Positions 56,929-63,974 of a stretch of 63,974 nt of DNA are shown here, in pieces. The notes under the pieces were generated by a model that worked only from the letters and a program-made list of their open reading frames with translations, did no database searches and was not told the DNA's origin. The stretch comes from an uncultured Candidatus Saccharibacteria bacterium. GTDB lineage: Bacteria > Patescibacteriota > Saccharimonadia > Saccharimonadales > Saccharimonadaceae. The stretch lies in the NCBI GenBank assembly GCA_948623715.1, contig CAPHDI010000003.1:1-63974 (forward strand), read 5' to 3'. Positions within the stretch are counted from its first letter, which is position 1; each line of letters begins with the position of its first letter. The translations under genes and the position numbers were made by a program.

Positions 56929-57657
56929 TTAGGTGAGATGATTGATTAGCATGTTGAGATGTAATGCCCGTGATATCTCGTCGCCAATCAAGCTGTGATA
57001 AAACTCATTGTCGGCGCATTCAACCTGCGCTTCTGTCATGTTGTAGTCCTTCGGCAGCACTGGCGCCAGCGGTCCACCCAGCGGCACGTGCCCGTAGCGA
57101 TACTCCTTCGCATAGGCCAGGTTTAGCTGCATGCAAAACTTCTTCGTCGCCTTCCCGGCATCCTCATAGAGCTTCTGCAGCTCGCGCTGTGCTTGGCGGA
57201 GCTTCTCCTGCTGAGCTTGCTGTGCCGCCCGATCGACCCGCCGCACTTTTGCCAGGTCGTTTAATGCTTTCTGCTCCTTGCGATAAGCTTCAAACAGTGC
57301 TGGCTGCATCGCGCAACAACTCAAGAACTCTGCCTCTGCCGTAACGATCTGGTCGGCGCGGTAGATCGCATAGCCGTGCAGGAGATAGTCGTGCTCAAAA
57401 GTCCGCGGCGGCTGCATCAGTTGCACGGCCGTGAGGTCGTTATTGCTTAGGTGTATCCCAGACGTCCGGATCATCCGGAGTAACCAGTTGCAGATTTCCG
57501 TGTACTCGTCTCCGGCCAAATCCTGCAAGAAGATCTTTCCGATCTGCTCGCTGTTAAAGCTGTAAGTGATCTGCGTCAGCAGATCGAGATAGTCGCGGAC
57601 TTGCTCTGGGCTAACCTTTTGCTGCGCGGCGCCCGAATTCAGACTAGTTTCTGGCAT
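56929..57657 (-). CDS. Orphan coiled-coil protein
   Basis: The protein has 242 residues, soluble. A central coiled coil (about 125-170: YRKEQKALNDLAKVRRVDRA and AQQEKLRQAQRELQKLYEDA) is flanked by helical domains. No signal peptide or known family. The ATG has a GGGGGT purine-rich site 7 nt upstream. The 5' UTR (about 110 nt) contains a possible 15-codon upstream ORF (MEGGKKSILTVDRLVC). The promoter about 57800-57770 (TTTGAT, TATAGT) is a weaker relative of the TTGACT-TGTGCTATAATGG class. A terminator follows. Confidence 0.7.
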   Translation of the reverse strand: MPETSLNSGAAQQKVSPEQVRDYLDLLTQITYSFNSEQIGKIFLQDLAGDEYTEICNWLLRMIRTSGIHLSNNDLTAVQLMQPPRTFEHDYLLHGYAIYRADQIVTAEAEFLSCCAMQPALFEAYRKEQKALNDLAKVRRVDRAAQQAQQEKLRQAQRELQKLYEDAGKATKKFCMQLNLAYAKEYRYGHVPLGGPLAPVLPKDYNMTEAQVECADNEFYHSLIGDEISRALHLNMLINHLT

Positions 57658-57888
57658 TTTGCTTTACCCCCTTGAATATTCTCATTAACACACTAGTCTA
57701 TCGACGGTCAAAATACTTTTCTTTCCTCCTTCCATAAGGAACCAACTACGAAAATCGACAGTCCATCACTACTATAGCATAATTTTATGAAAAATCAAAG
57801 GACTTATTTCTAATTTTTGAACCCACGCAACTCGCCCCTCAGAATCTATAACTCACAACCTACTAGATTTTTATGCTACAATAAATCT

Positions 57889-58815
57889 ATGATCAAGCGC
57901 CAAGAATTCACTATCAAAAGTAACCATGATAATCTCGATCTCGGAGTGACAATGATAGTGCCCGAGCATCCACGCGGTCTCCTCCAGATCGTCCACGGTA
58001 TGGCCGAGCATCGCCGTCGCTATTATGATTTTATGGAGTATTGTGCCGAGCAGGGGCTCGCAGTCATTATTCATGATCACCGCGGCCATGGCGATAGTAT
58101 AAAAGCTGAAAATGACCTCGGCTACTTCTACGAGAATGGCGCTCGTGGCATGATCAACGACGCGCATCAAGTTACTGAATATTTTAAAAATCAATTTCCA
58201 GGTTTGCCGCTTACTCTTCTCGGCCATAGCATGGGCTCGCTTGTTGTCCGCTGTTGTATGAAAACTTATGACGCCGATGTCGACGGACTTATTGTCTGCG
58301 GCTCGCCGAGCAAACGCTTCGGTGTCGGCGCCGGTAAGCTTCTCGTCCGCTTGTTGCAGCTTGTTCAAGGCGATCGTCGTCGTAGTAAATTTGTCAGCAA
58401 CACTTTTAATAACCTCCTCGCGAAGAAATATCTCCACGAGGGCAGTGCTAACTCTTGGATCGCTAGCGACCCCGCTGTTGTTGCCGCTTATGATGCGGAT
58501 AAACGTAATGGTTTTACCTTTACTCTCAATGGCTACGAAAATCTTTTTACTCTTTCTGCGGAAACCTATAGTCCGAAAGGCTGGCAGATGCATCATCCTG
58601 ATTTACCGATTTTCTTCATTGCTGGCGCTGATGACCCCTGCATTATTAGTCCGCAAGATTTTCAGAAAGCTGTAAATTTCATGCGCACGCGCGGCTATCA
58701 GAATGTCAGCGATAAGCTTTATCCCGGTCTTCGCCATGAAATTCTTAATGAGCGTGGGAAGCAAGAAGTCTGGAATGACGTGGTGACTTGGATTGATCAG
58801 CAAGTCATCGCCTAA
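57889..58815 (+). CDS. Alpha/beta hydrolase, monoacylglycerol lipase-like
   Basis: The protein has 308 residues. Typical lysophospholipase/MGL features are: oxyanion-region VHGMAEHRRRY, DHRGHGDS, nucleophile elbow GHSMGS (S114), acid strand FFIAGADDPC and His in YPGLRHEIL. It would release fatty acids from mono-acyl lipids, useful for scavenging host lipids since no fatty-acid synthesis gene is in the window. The ATG lies exactly 6 nt after TACAAT (57877-57882), so the mRNA is leaderless. No signal peptide. Confidence 0.92.
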   Translation: MIKRQEFTIKSNHDNLDLGVTMIVPEHPRGLLQIVHGMAEHRRRYYDFMEYCAEQGLAVIIHDHRGHGDSIKAENDLGYFYENGARGMINDAHQVTEYFKNQFPGLPLTLLGHSMGSLVVRCCMKTYDADVDGLIVCGSPSKRFGVGAGKLLVRLLQLVQGDRRRSKFVSNTFNNLLAKKYLHEGSANSWIASDPAVVAAYDADKRNGFTFTLNGYENLFTLSAETYSPKGWQMHHPDLPIFFIAGADDPCIISPQDFQKAVNFMRTRGYQNVSDKLYPGLRHEILNERGKQEVWNDVVTWIDQQVIA

Positions 58816-58866
58816 CTTTTTCAGAATCTAGACAAACTCAAAAACTCTCGTTATACTTATATTATT

Positions 58867-61413
58867 ATGGCTGATTTTTATAACCAGACGACAAAGGAGG
58901 TACTGGAGCAGTTCAAGACTAATCCAGAAACTGGGTTAACTGACAAGGAAGTTCTCCGTCGCCAAGCGAAGGATGGTAAAAATACTCTAAAGATGGCTGA
59001 GACGCCGTGGTGGCGCCGCTTACTAGAGCCGTTCATGGATATTTTCATGGTCATTCTTGTCATTGCAATGGTCTTATCTCTCCTTCAGCAAAACTGGATT
59101 GAAGCAATTACAATCCTCGTTATTATCGCCCTAGATGCGATTATTTACTATGTTCAGCAGTTCTCGACCGAACGTATCCTGAAGAGTCTCAAACGCAGTA
59201 CTCTCCATACTGTGACCGTCCTGCGCGACGGCAGCGAGCAGGCTGTCGAGGCGACCGAGCTCGTCCCCGGCGACATCGTCGTCCTCCGCGAAGGCGACCG
59301 TATTCCTGCTGACGGCCGCATTATTAAAGAATCTGGCCTCCTTACTAACGAGTCTATGCTCACCGGTGAATCCGAAGCTATCGCGAAAGATGCAAAGGCA
59401 ATTTCTGGCAATCGCAAAGTTTATGAGCAGCGTAATATGGTATTCTCCGGTTCTTTTGTTATCACGGGGACAGGGAATTTTGTCGTCACCGCGACTGGTA
59501 ATAATACTGAATACGGCCGCATTGCTTCGCTTGCCTCTTCGCTCGGCGAAGAAAGCCCTATCAAACAGAAGATGGATAAACTTGTCGGCCAGATCGCCGT
59601 CGTCGTTGTAATTATCGCAATTATCGTCCTTGTCATTCAGCTCATCGACGGCATTTCTCTGCTCGAGGCGCTGGAATTTACGCTTGCCATGGCGGTTTCT
59701 GCTGTGCCAGAAGGTCTGCCGATTGCGATTTCGATCATTCTCGCTCTCTGCGCCGCGCGCATGGCGAAGAAAAACGCTCTCATTCGTGAGCTTCGTGCCA
59801 TCGAGTCGATCGGTATCGTCACCACTATCGCCAGCGACAAGACCGGCACTCTGACCGAGAATCGCCTCGAACTTCGCGAGACCTGGTCGCCCGACTTATC
59901 ACCGAAAGATTTCCGTGAACGTCTCTCTTGCGCTGCCCTTGGCATCTCCTCCATGATGGAGAATAACCGTGATGCTTTCATGATCGACCCGCTCGATACT
60001 TGTATTACTGATTACATGCGAAATAATAATTATAAAACTTGCTCCGCCGAGCCGATCAAATCTTACGAATTTGACCAGAGCCTAAAGTTGTCTGGCAATC
60101 TTTTCCGTGACGCCCGTGGCGGTCTTTTCCTCCAGCTCAAAGGCGCCCCCGAAGTCATCCTTGCCCGCGCGAAACTCACTGACAAGCAACGTACTGCTGC
60201 CGACGAGAAGCTCAGCGAGCTTGCCAGTAAAGGCTATAAGGTTGTCGCGATTGCTCATGCGAAGATCGGTCGCGAGATTAATGAACTGAATCGCCTCGAC
60301 AAGGATGATACTTTCGAATTCGATGGCTATATGGCGGTCGCCGATGCCCTACGTAAAGGCGTCCCCGCCGCAATCAAGCAAGCTGCCCGTATGGGCGTGA
60401 AGACGAAGATGGTCACTGGCGATCATGCTGGCACCGCCTTCGCAATCGGTCGTGAGGCCGGTCTTGCCGAAGATTTTTCTCAGGTCCTCGACTGCTCGCG
60501 TCTGAATAATATCAATGATGACGACCTTGCCGATCTTGTGAGGTATATCACAATTTTTGCTCGCGTTACTCCAGAAGATAAGTATCGCATTCTCTCAGCG
60601 ATCAAGGAGACTGAGATTTGCGCCATGACCGGCGACGGCGTGAATGACGTTCCGGCGCTCGTCGGCGCCCATGTCGGTATCGCCATGGGTGACAGTCCTT
60701 CCATCGTCCAGGACGCCGGCGACATTGTCCTTCTTGATAATAATTTCAAGAATATTACTGAAGCTATTAAGGAGAGCCGTACTGTCCTCGCTAATATCCG
60801 TCGTATGCTCGGCTATCTTCTCGCAACCAATGCCGGTGAAGTCCTCACTATGCTCGGTGCTCTGCTTATTTCTGGTAGCCAGCTCCTTACCCCGATTCAG
60901 ATTCTCTGGATCAACCTCGTTACTGACTCACTCATGGTTGTGCCGATCGGACTCGAACCGCCCGAAGCGAAAGTCCTTCGTCAGAAGCCTGAGCGCAAAG
61001 ACGCTCCGATTCTCTCGCTGAAGCTGATTGGCCGTATGGCAGTAATCGCCATCGTTATGTCGGTCGGTACCATGGCGACCTTCTACCTCGCCGAAGCCAT
61101 CCTCCACGATTCTGCGCAGGCCAACACCCTTGCCTTCACCGCGCTTGTCATTATGCAGTGGAGTAGCGCCTTCTCTGCTCGTGGTACTTACGAATCTGCC
61201 TGGCAGCGCCTGAAAGTCCCACATAAATCCTTCCATCTCGCGATGGGGGCCGCGATTATTTTACAGCTCCTCGCTCTCTTCGGTCCGCTCGCGCCGATCG
61301 TTAACATTGTTTCTGTCCCACTTCCTGCCTTGCTCCTGACGGCGGTGCTTGCCTTTATCATCCCGCTAGCAATTTTCGAAATCTACAAGAAGATCAAAAA
61401 ACTTAATCCATAG
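58867..61413 (+). CDS. P-type cation-transporting ATPase (P2 type)
   Basis: The protein has 848 residues. Cation ATPase N-terminal domain, actuator TGES motif (LTGESEAI), phosphorylated Asp in SDKTGTLT (about D324), nucleotide-binding KGAPE, hinge MTGDGVNDVPAL, and about ten membrane helices. The helix 4 segment AVSAVPEGLPIAISI has the PEGL signature of Ca2+/Mn2+ and related P2A/P2B pumps, so calcium or another divalent ion is the likely substrate; Na+/K+ is less likely. It has a very short predicted leader. The next gene follows after 16 bp. Confidence 0.95.
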   Translation: MADFYNQTTKEVLEQFKTNPETGLTDKEVLRRQAKDGKNTLKMAETPWWRRLLEPFMDIFMVILVIAMVLSLLQQNWIEAITILVIIALDAIIYYVQQFSTERILKSLKRSTLHTVTVLRDGSEQAVEATELVPGDIVVLREGDRIPADGRIIKESGLLTNESMLTGESEAIAKDAKAISGNRKVYEQRNMVFSGSFVITGTGNFVVTATGNNTEYGRIASLASSLGEESPIKQKMDKLVGQIAVVVVIIAIIVLVIQLIDGISLLEALEFTLAMAVSAVPEGLPIAISIILALCAARMAKKNALIRELRAIESIGIVTTIASDKTGTLTENRLELRETWSPDLSPKDFRERLSCAALGISSMMENNRDAFMIDPLDTCITDYMRNNNYKTCSAEPIKSYEFDQSLKLSGNLFRDARGGLFLQLKGAPEVILARAKLTDKQRTAADEKLSELASKGYKVVAIAHAKIGREINELNRLDKDDTFEFDGYMAVADALRKGVPAAIKQAARMGVKTKMVTGDHAGTAFAIGREAGLAEDFSQVLDCSRLNNINDDDLADLVRYITIFARVTPEDKYRILSAIKETEICAMTGDGVNDVPALVGAHVGIAMGDSPSIVQDAGDIVLLDNNFKNITEAIKESRTVLANIRRMLGYLLATNAGEVLTMLGALLISGSQLLTPIQILWINLVTDSLMVVPIGLEPPEAKVLRQKPERKDAPILSLKLIGRMAVIAIVMSVGTMATFYLAEAILHDSAQANTLAFTALVIMQWSSAFSARGTYESAWQRLKVPHKSFHLAMGAAIILQLLALFGPLAPIVNIVSVPLPALLLTAVLAFIIPLAIFEIYKKIKKLNP

Positions 61414-61429
61414 TCTAACGGAGAGTATT

Positions 61430-62509
61430 ATGAGTGGCAACCGAATCAATAATTCAGAAAGTATTAGTGGTGATGATAGTAACATATGGACGGAAGCGAT
61501 GCTTGATGCGCCGTCTTTCTATGACTCGGAACGTCAAAAAGACCTAGAAGTCGATCAAGGGGTCATACCGGAGACCGACATTGCAGCGCACATGCTCGAT
61601 GTGTCTTCCGAGCAGCAAGATGAACTTGTAGACTATCTCAACCAGATTAATTCAGGCGCAGAGCTGCATGGCGATGCCTTCTCTGCCTACGAAGATTACC
61701 TAGATAAAAACCAACTCAGCGATGCTTCCGAAGCAATGGCTGCCTGGCAGAAGGAACTAAGCGGTCAGCTTGAGCGCTATGAGAGAATGGACAAATGTAT
61801 TATGAGTGGGCTAGAGGATCTAGACCGATCGGAAAATGCCGGCAAGACTCTAGCCGAAGTCTTCGAGGCGCGAGCTATGCAAATTCAGCAGCAACTTACA
61901 CCCGCCATCGATGCCGATAAGTCTAAAGAGATAACCGACGAGCAGCGCGACGCCCTAATCGGACAATATAATGAATATCAAAATCTCGCAAACTGGGCAC
62001 CAGATGTTCGTAGAAGTCTAGAGCACAATAGTCGCATTGAATCCGACGCCGGAAAAATTGGTGAAAATATGCCTAATAATATAGATATCGACACGATGAT
62101 AGAGGACCTGCAAGCAGAAATCAAGAAACGCCAAGGCGCTCTAGGGGTTCTTAAGGCGCGCGATCAGCGAGATTATGGCGACACAGTTTTGGATGCGACC
62201 ATAAAATTAAATCAGAAACAGGCTGATCTTCATGTGATGCGTATGATCCAACTTGCTAATAGTGACCAGTCTGAAGACGAGACAGTCTCTCCCGAAAATG
62301 CAACGGCGACGATCGAAAAATATATCAGCGACCGCGAAAAATATATTGATAACCTAACTCAAGCCCGGGCACAGTATGTGAAAGGAAGCGCGGAGTACCA
62401 AGACTTAACCAAGAAACGCAGCAAATGGTACCGTGAAATAGATGCCGCTCGGCGTGTCGCAAGGCAGCTAGGTCTAGATGTTAATGAACATGATGCCGAA
62501 GAGGCATAA
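61430..62509 (+). CDS. Coiled-coil hypothetical protein
   Basis: The protein has 359 residues, acidic and almost entirely helical. Long heptad-like stretches (about 95-165, 215-275, 290-345) predict coiled coils. It has no signal peptide, membrane segment or recognised domain. GGAGAG precedes the ATG. It lies 16 bp behind the P-type ATPase and is probably co-transcribed, but no functional link is evident. The A-rich 3' flank leads into leader F. Confidence 0.75.
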   Translation: MSGNRINNSESISGDDSNIWTEAMLDAPSFYDSERQKDLEVDQGVIPETDIAAHMLDVSSEQQDELVDYLNQINSGAELHGDAFSAYEDYLDKNQLSDASEAMAAWQKELSGQLERYERMDKCIMSGLEDLDRSENAGKTLAEVFEARAMQIQQQLTPAIDADKSKEITDEQRDALIGQYNEYQNLANWAPDVRRSLEHNSRIESDAGKIGENMPNNIDIDTMIEDLQAEIKKRQGALGVLKARDQRDYGDTVLDATIKLNQKQADLHVMRMIQLANSDQSEDETVSPENATATIEKYISDREKYIDNLTQARAQYVKGSAEYQDLTKKRSKWYREIDAARRVARQLGLDVNEHDAEEA

Positions 62510-62571
62510 TTATAAATTTCATAAAGCTCGCAAAGAAACAAAAAACTTATAATTATTTGCCCAAACTATGT

Positions 62572-62850
62572 TACAATAGTAGTGTTAAGCTATTTATCGG
62601 ATGTTTTTGAATAAACATAGTTCCTAGTTTTATCTATTACAAACCATCGTATTGTATAATCTTGAAGTTTAATGGCATCATGAGGTGCATTCAAGATTAT
62701 ACGTGATGGTAAAGTAATTTGCTGGAACTATAACCGATGAATAGCTTAACACCCCTCGTGGTGCCATTTTTGTATTGAGCGTCTTACCTTTTTCGCTTTA
62801 TAAAAAATATGTGGCTCCGTGAGTTCTAATTAAGCCATAAGGAGGGCATG
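62572..62850 (+). promoter_or_regulatory. Pseudoknot-type structured leader F with promoter
   Basis: TACAAT (62572-62577), 6 nt, then G62584. Outer stem GTTAAGCTATTTATCGG (62584-62600) with CCGATGAATAGCTTAAC (62734-62750), 17 bp. Inner stems ATAGTTCC/GGAACTAT, ACCATCG/TGATGGT and GTATAATCTTGAA/TTCAAGATTATAC. Loop strand AATGGCATCATGAGG (62671-62685) pairs over 15 nt with CCTCGTGGTGCCATT (62754-62768), followed by TTT. Downstream CTCCGTGAG can compete for CTCGTGG. Its outer stem resembles that of leader A (GTTGAACTATTTATCGG). Confidence 0.85.
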
Positions 62851-63974
62851 ATGCTAAAAATAAATAAAACCTTATCAAAAGTTAAACTATACCATATCGG
62901 TATAATAACTCTTATTTGCGGCGTCATGCCCGGACTTATGGGATTAAGTTATTATGGACCAGTAGAAAAAGTTTCTGCTGCTAGTGCTAAAACTCTTTCC
63001 GACATCACAGAAATGCAACAAATGCGTGCTTCTGTTTGCGAAAACTCTGCCATTGGCGAATCAAACACTCTAACCGATACGCGTGATAACTCTACTTATA
63101 CTGTCGCAAAGCTCTCCGATAGTAAGTGTTGGATGACGCAAAACTTACGTATCACTCGCGAGACAATCAATGCGAAAGATAGTAGTAATACAACAGGTAA
63201 AATCACCTCGGCAGATTCTAATGTTAATGCAAATCATGAGATCCCAGCATCTACTACGGGTGCATTTGACGACTCAAAGGATTCTAGCGGATTCTATACA
63301 AATCAGCAAGTACGAGCTTCTGCGGATGACGATTACGGGGCATATTACTCTTACAATGTTGCAACCGTAAATACTGTAGCAACAGCCAGTAGCGGCTCGG
63401 CAACCTACGATATTTGTCCGAAAGGCTGGAGACTGCCAACCGGAGGATCTAGCGGGGAATTCCAGGCACTTTACAATAAGGGTAAATCTGATTGGACCAC
63501 TAATGGCGGCAAAAACGGTTATTGGATCGGTGGCACGGCAAATGCTGCTGGTGCAGCTTTCTTCCAAGTTGCTGGTGTCGTCGGTGACGATGGCCTACGT
63601 TACCCGGGCTCCAACGGCTACTATTGGTCTAGTACGATCAGCAGTGCCACCAGCGCGTACAGTCTGGACTTCGGCAGCGGCATCTACCCTACCAACAACC
63701 GCGATAGGTGTCTCGGCAACCTTGTCCGCTGCATCGCCTCCGATCTTGAAGACGACGATCCGAATCTCTCTGATCAAAAGGACGTCGACATCATCGCCAT
63801 CGTCGTCCCGCCTGTCATCTCTATCGACGCCACCTCTGGTATGAACAAAGAAGTCGATCCTAATCTAGTTACCAAAGGAGAAATATCAGCTACTATTTCT
63901 GCTAATACAACTTATACTGTACAACTAAGTGCTAATAAAACATCACTTACTAATTCTCAAAACCCAGAAGAGAC
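62851..63974 (+). CDS. FISUMP-domain secreted protein, paralog 5 (3' end beyond window)
   Basis: About 374 codons are visible and the frame is open at the window edge. Start ATG follows GGAGGGCATG. Signal/anchor segment about 15-35, then the FISUMP core: SKCWMTQNLRI, GAYYSYNVATVN, ICPKGWRLPT, GYYWSST and LVRCIA, and the start of the beta-rich domain. The GYYWSST-to-RCIA segment consists almost only of codons ending in C or T (see findings). The last 77 nt are identical to paralog 2 while the part just upstream resembles paralog 3, indicating a recombination breakpoint near 63890. Confidence 0.9.
   Translation, partial: MLKINKTLSKVKLYHIGIITLICGVMPGLMGLSYYGPVEKVSAASAKTLSDITEMQQMRASVCENSAIGESNTLTDTRDNSTYTVAKLSDSKCWMTQNLRITRETINAKDSSNTTGKITSADSNVNANHEIPASTTGAFDDSKDSSGFYTNQQVRASADDDYGAYYSYNVATVNTVATASSGSATYDICPKGWRLPTGGSSGEFQALYNKGKSDWTTNGGKNGYWIGGTANAAGAAFFQVAGVVGDDGLRYPGSNGYYWSSTISSATSAYSLDFGSGIYPTNNRDRCLGNLVRCIASDLEDDDPNLSDQKDVDIIAIVVPPVISIDATSGMNKEVDPNLVTKGEISATISANTTYTVQLSANKTSLTNSQNPEE

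Noticed and set aside
1..63974. CRISPR arrays, cas genes, retrons or a DGR reverse transcriptase
   Set aside because: No evenly spaced direct repeats with unique spacers were seen and no YxDD-type reverse transcriptase or Cas motifs appear in any frame I inspected.

Overview
The window looks like a chromosome segment from a Patescibacteria (CPR) bacterium, most probably Candidatus Saccharibacteria (TM7). This is inferred from gene content and style, not from a marker search. It carries small-genome housekeeping genes (ligA, uvrB, tuf, rpsJ, dnaE, eno, obgE, trmD, rsmD, recG), FemAB-type peptidoglycan enzymes, an ftsA/pilM-like gene, a RuvX-MltG fusion and many secreted proteins of unknown function. 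UGA is a stop: several operons use ATGA stop/start overlaps, so this is not the UGA=Gly code of Absconditabacteria/Gracilibacteria. Many mRNAs appear leaderless, with the ATG exactly 6 nt after a TATAAT-type -10.

Layout. 1-2,270: 5' end of a FISUMP-type gene on the minus strand with its structured leader, a dead cytosine-methyltransferase fragment, an NYN-domain gene pair and tRNA-Leu(UAA). 2,341-9,400: GH16 glucanase, TetR-like regulator, ligA, uvrB, a membrane protein, a DUF1287 protein. 9,500-14,480: orphan genes, each with its own strong promoter and terminator, around tuf and rpsJ. 14,809-19,335: a tightly overlapping cell-wall operon (MurF-like, alpha/beta hydrolase, DegT-like, FemAB-like); a second FemAB follows at 22,369. 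23,674-34,768: DUF308-like protein, galU, dnaE, eno, a secreted protein, ftsA-like. 36,356-40,111 (minus): histidine kinase, response regulator, rluB, one orphan. 40,267-46,183: a membrane protein, ruvX-mltG, a LysM-CHAP hydrolase, obgE. 46,297-49,135: orphan genes and a candidate structured RNA. 49,258-56,862: trmD, recG operon, tRNA-Leu(UAG). 56,929-62,509: an orphan, a lipase, a P-type ATPase and a coiled-coil protein.

The most striking feature is a dispersed family of six loci (about 62, 19,581, 34,990, 50,319, 55,372 and 62,851). Each encodes, or at the window start appears to encode, a secreted protein with a Fibrobacter succinogenes major paralogous (FISUMP) domain. Each is preceded by the same kind of RNA leader. 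Transcription is predicted to start exactly at the first base of a long hairpin. The apical loop of that hairpin (GGCACCG-type) can pair with the sequence immediately 3' of it (CCUCG(C/U)GGUGCC), which runs straight into a U-tract. The stems differ in sequence between copies but keep pairing through compensatory and G-U changes. The RNA therefore looks like a pseudoknotted terminator, attenuator or riboswitch controlling a variable surface-protein family. The coding regions are mosaics of one another, and the lectin-like core is the most variable part.

Other themes are a promoter class (TTGACT-17 bp-TGTGCTATAATGG) shared by orphan genes, palindromic in-frame insertions in housekeeping genes, a 12-G contingency tract, and a LigA without its zinc-finger cysteines.
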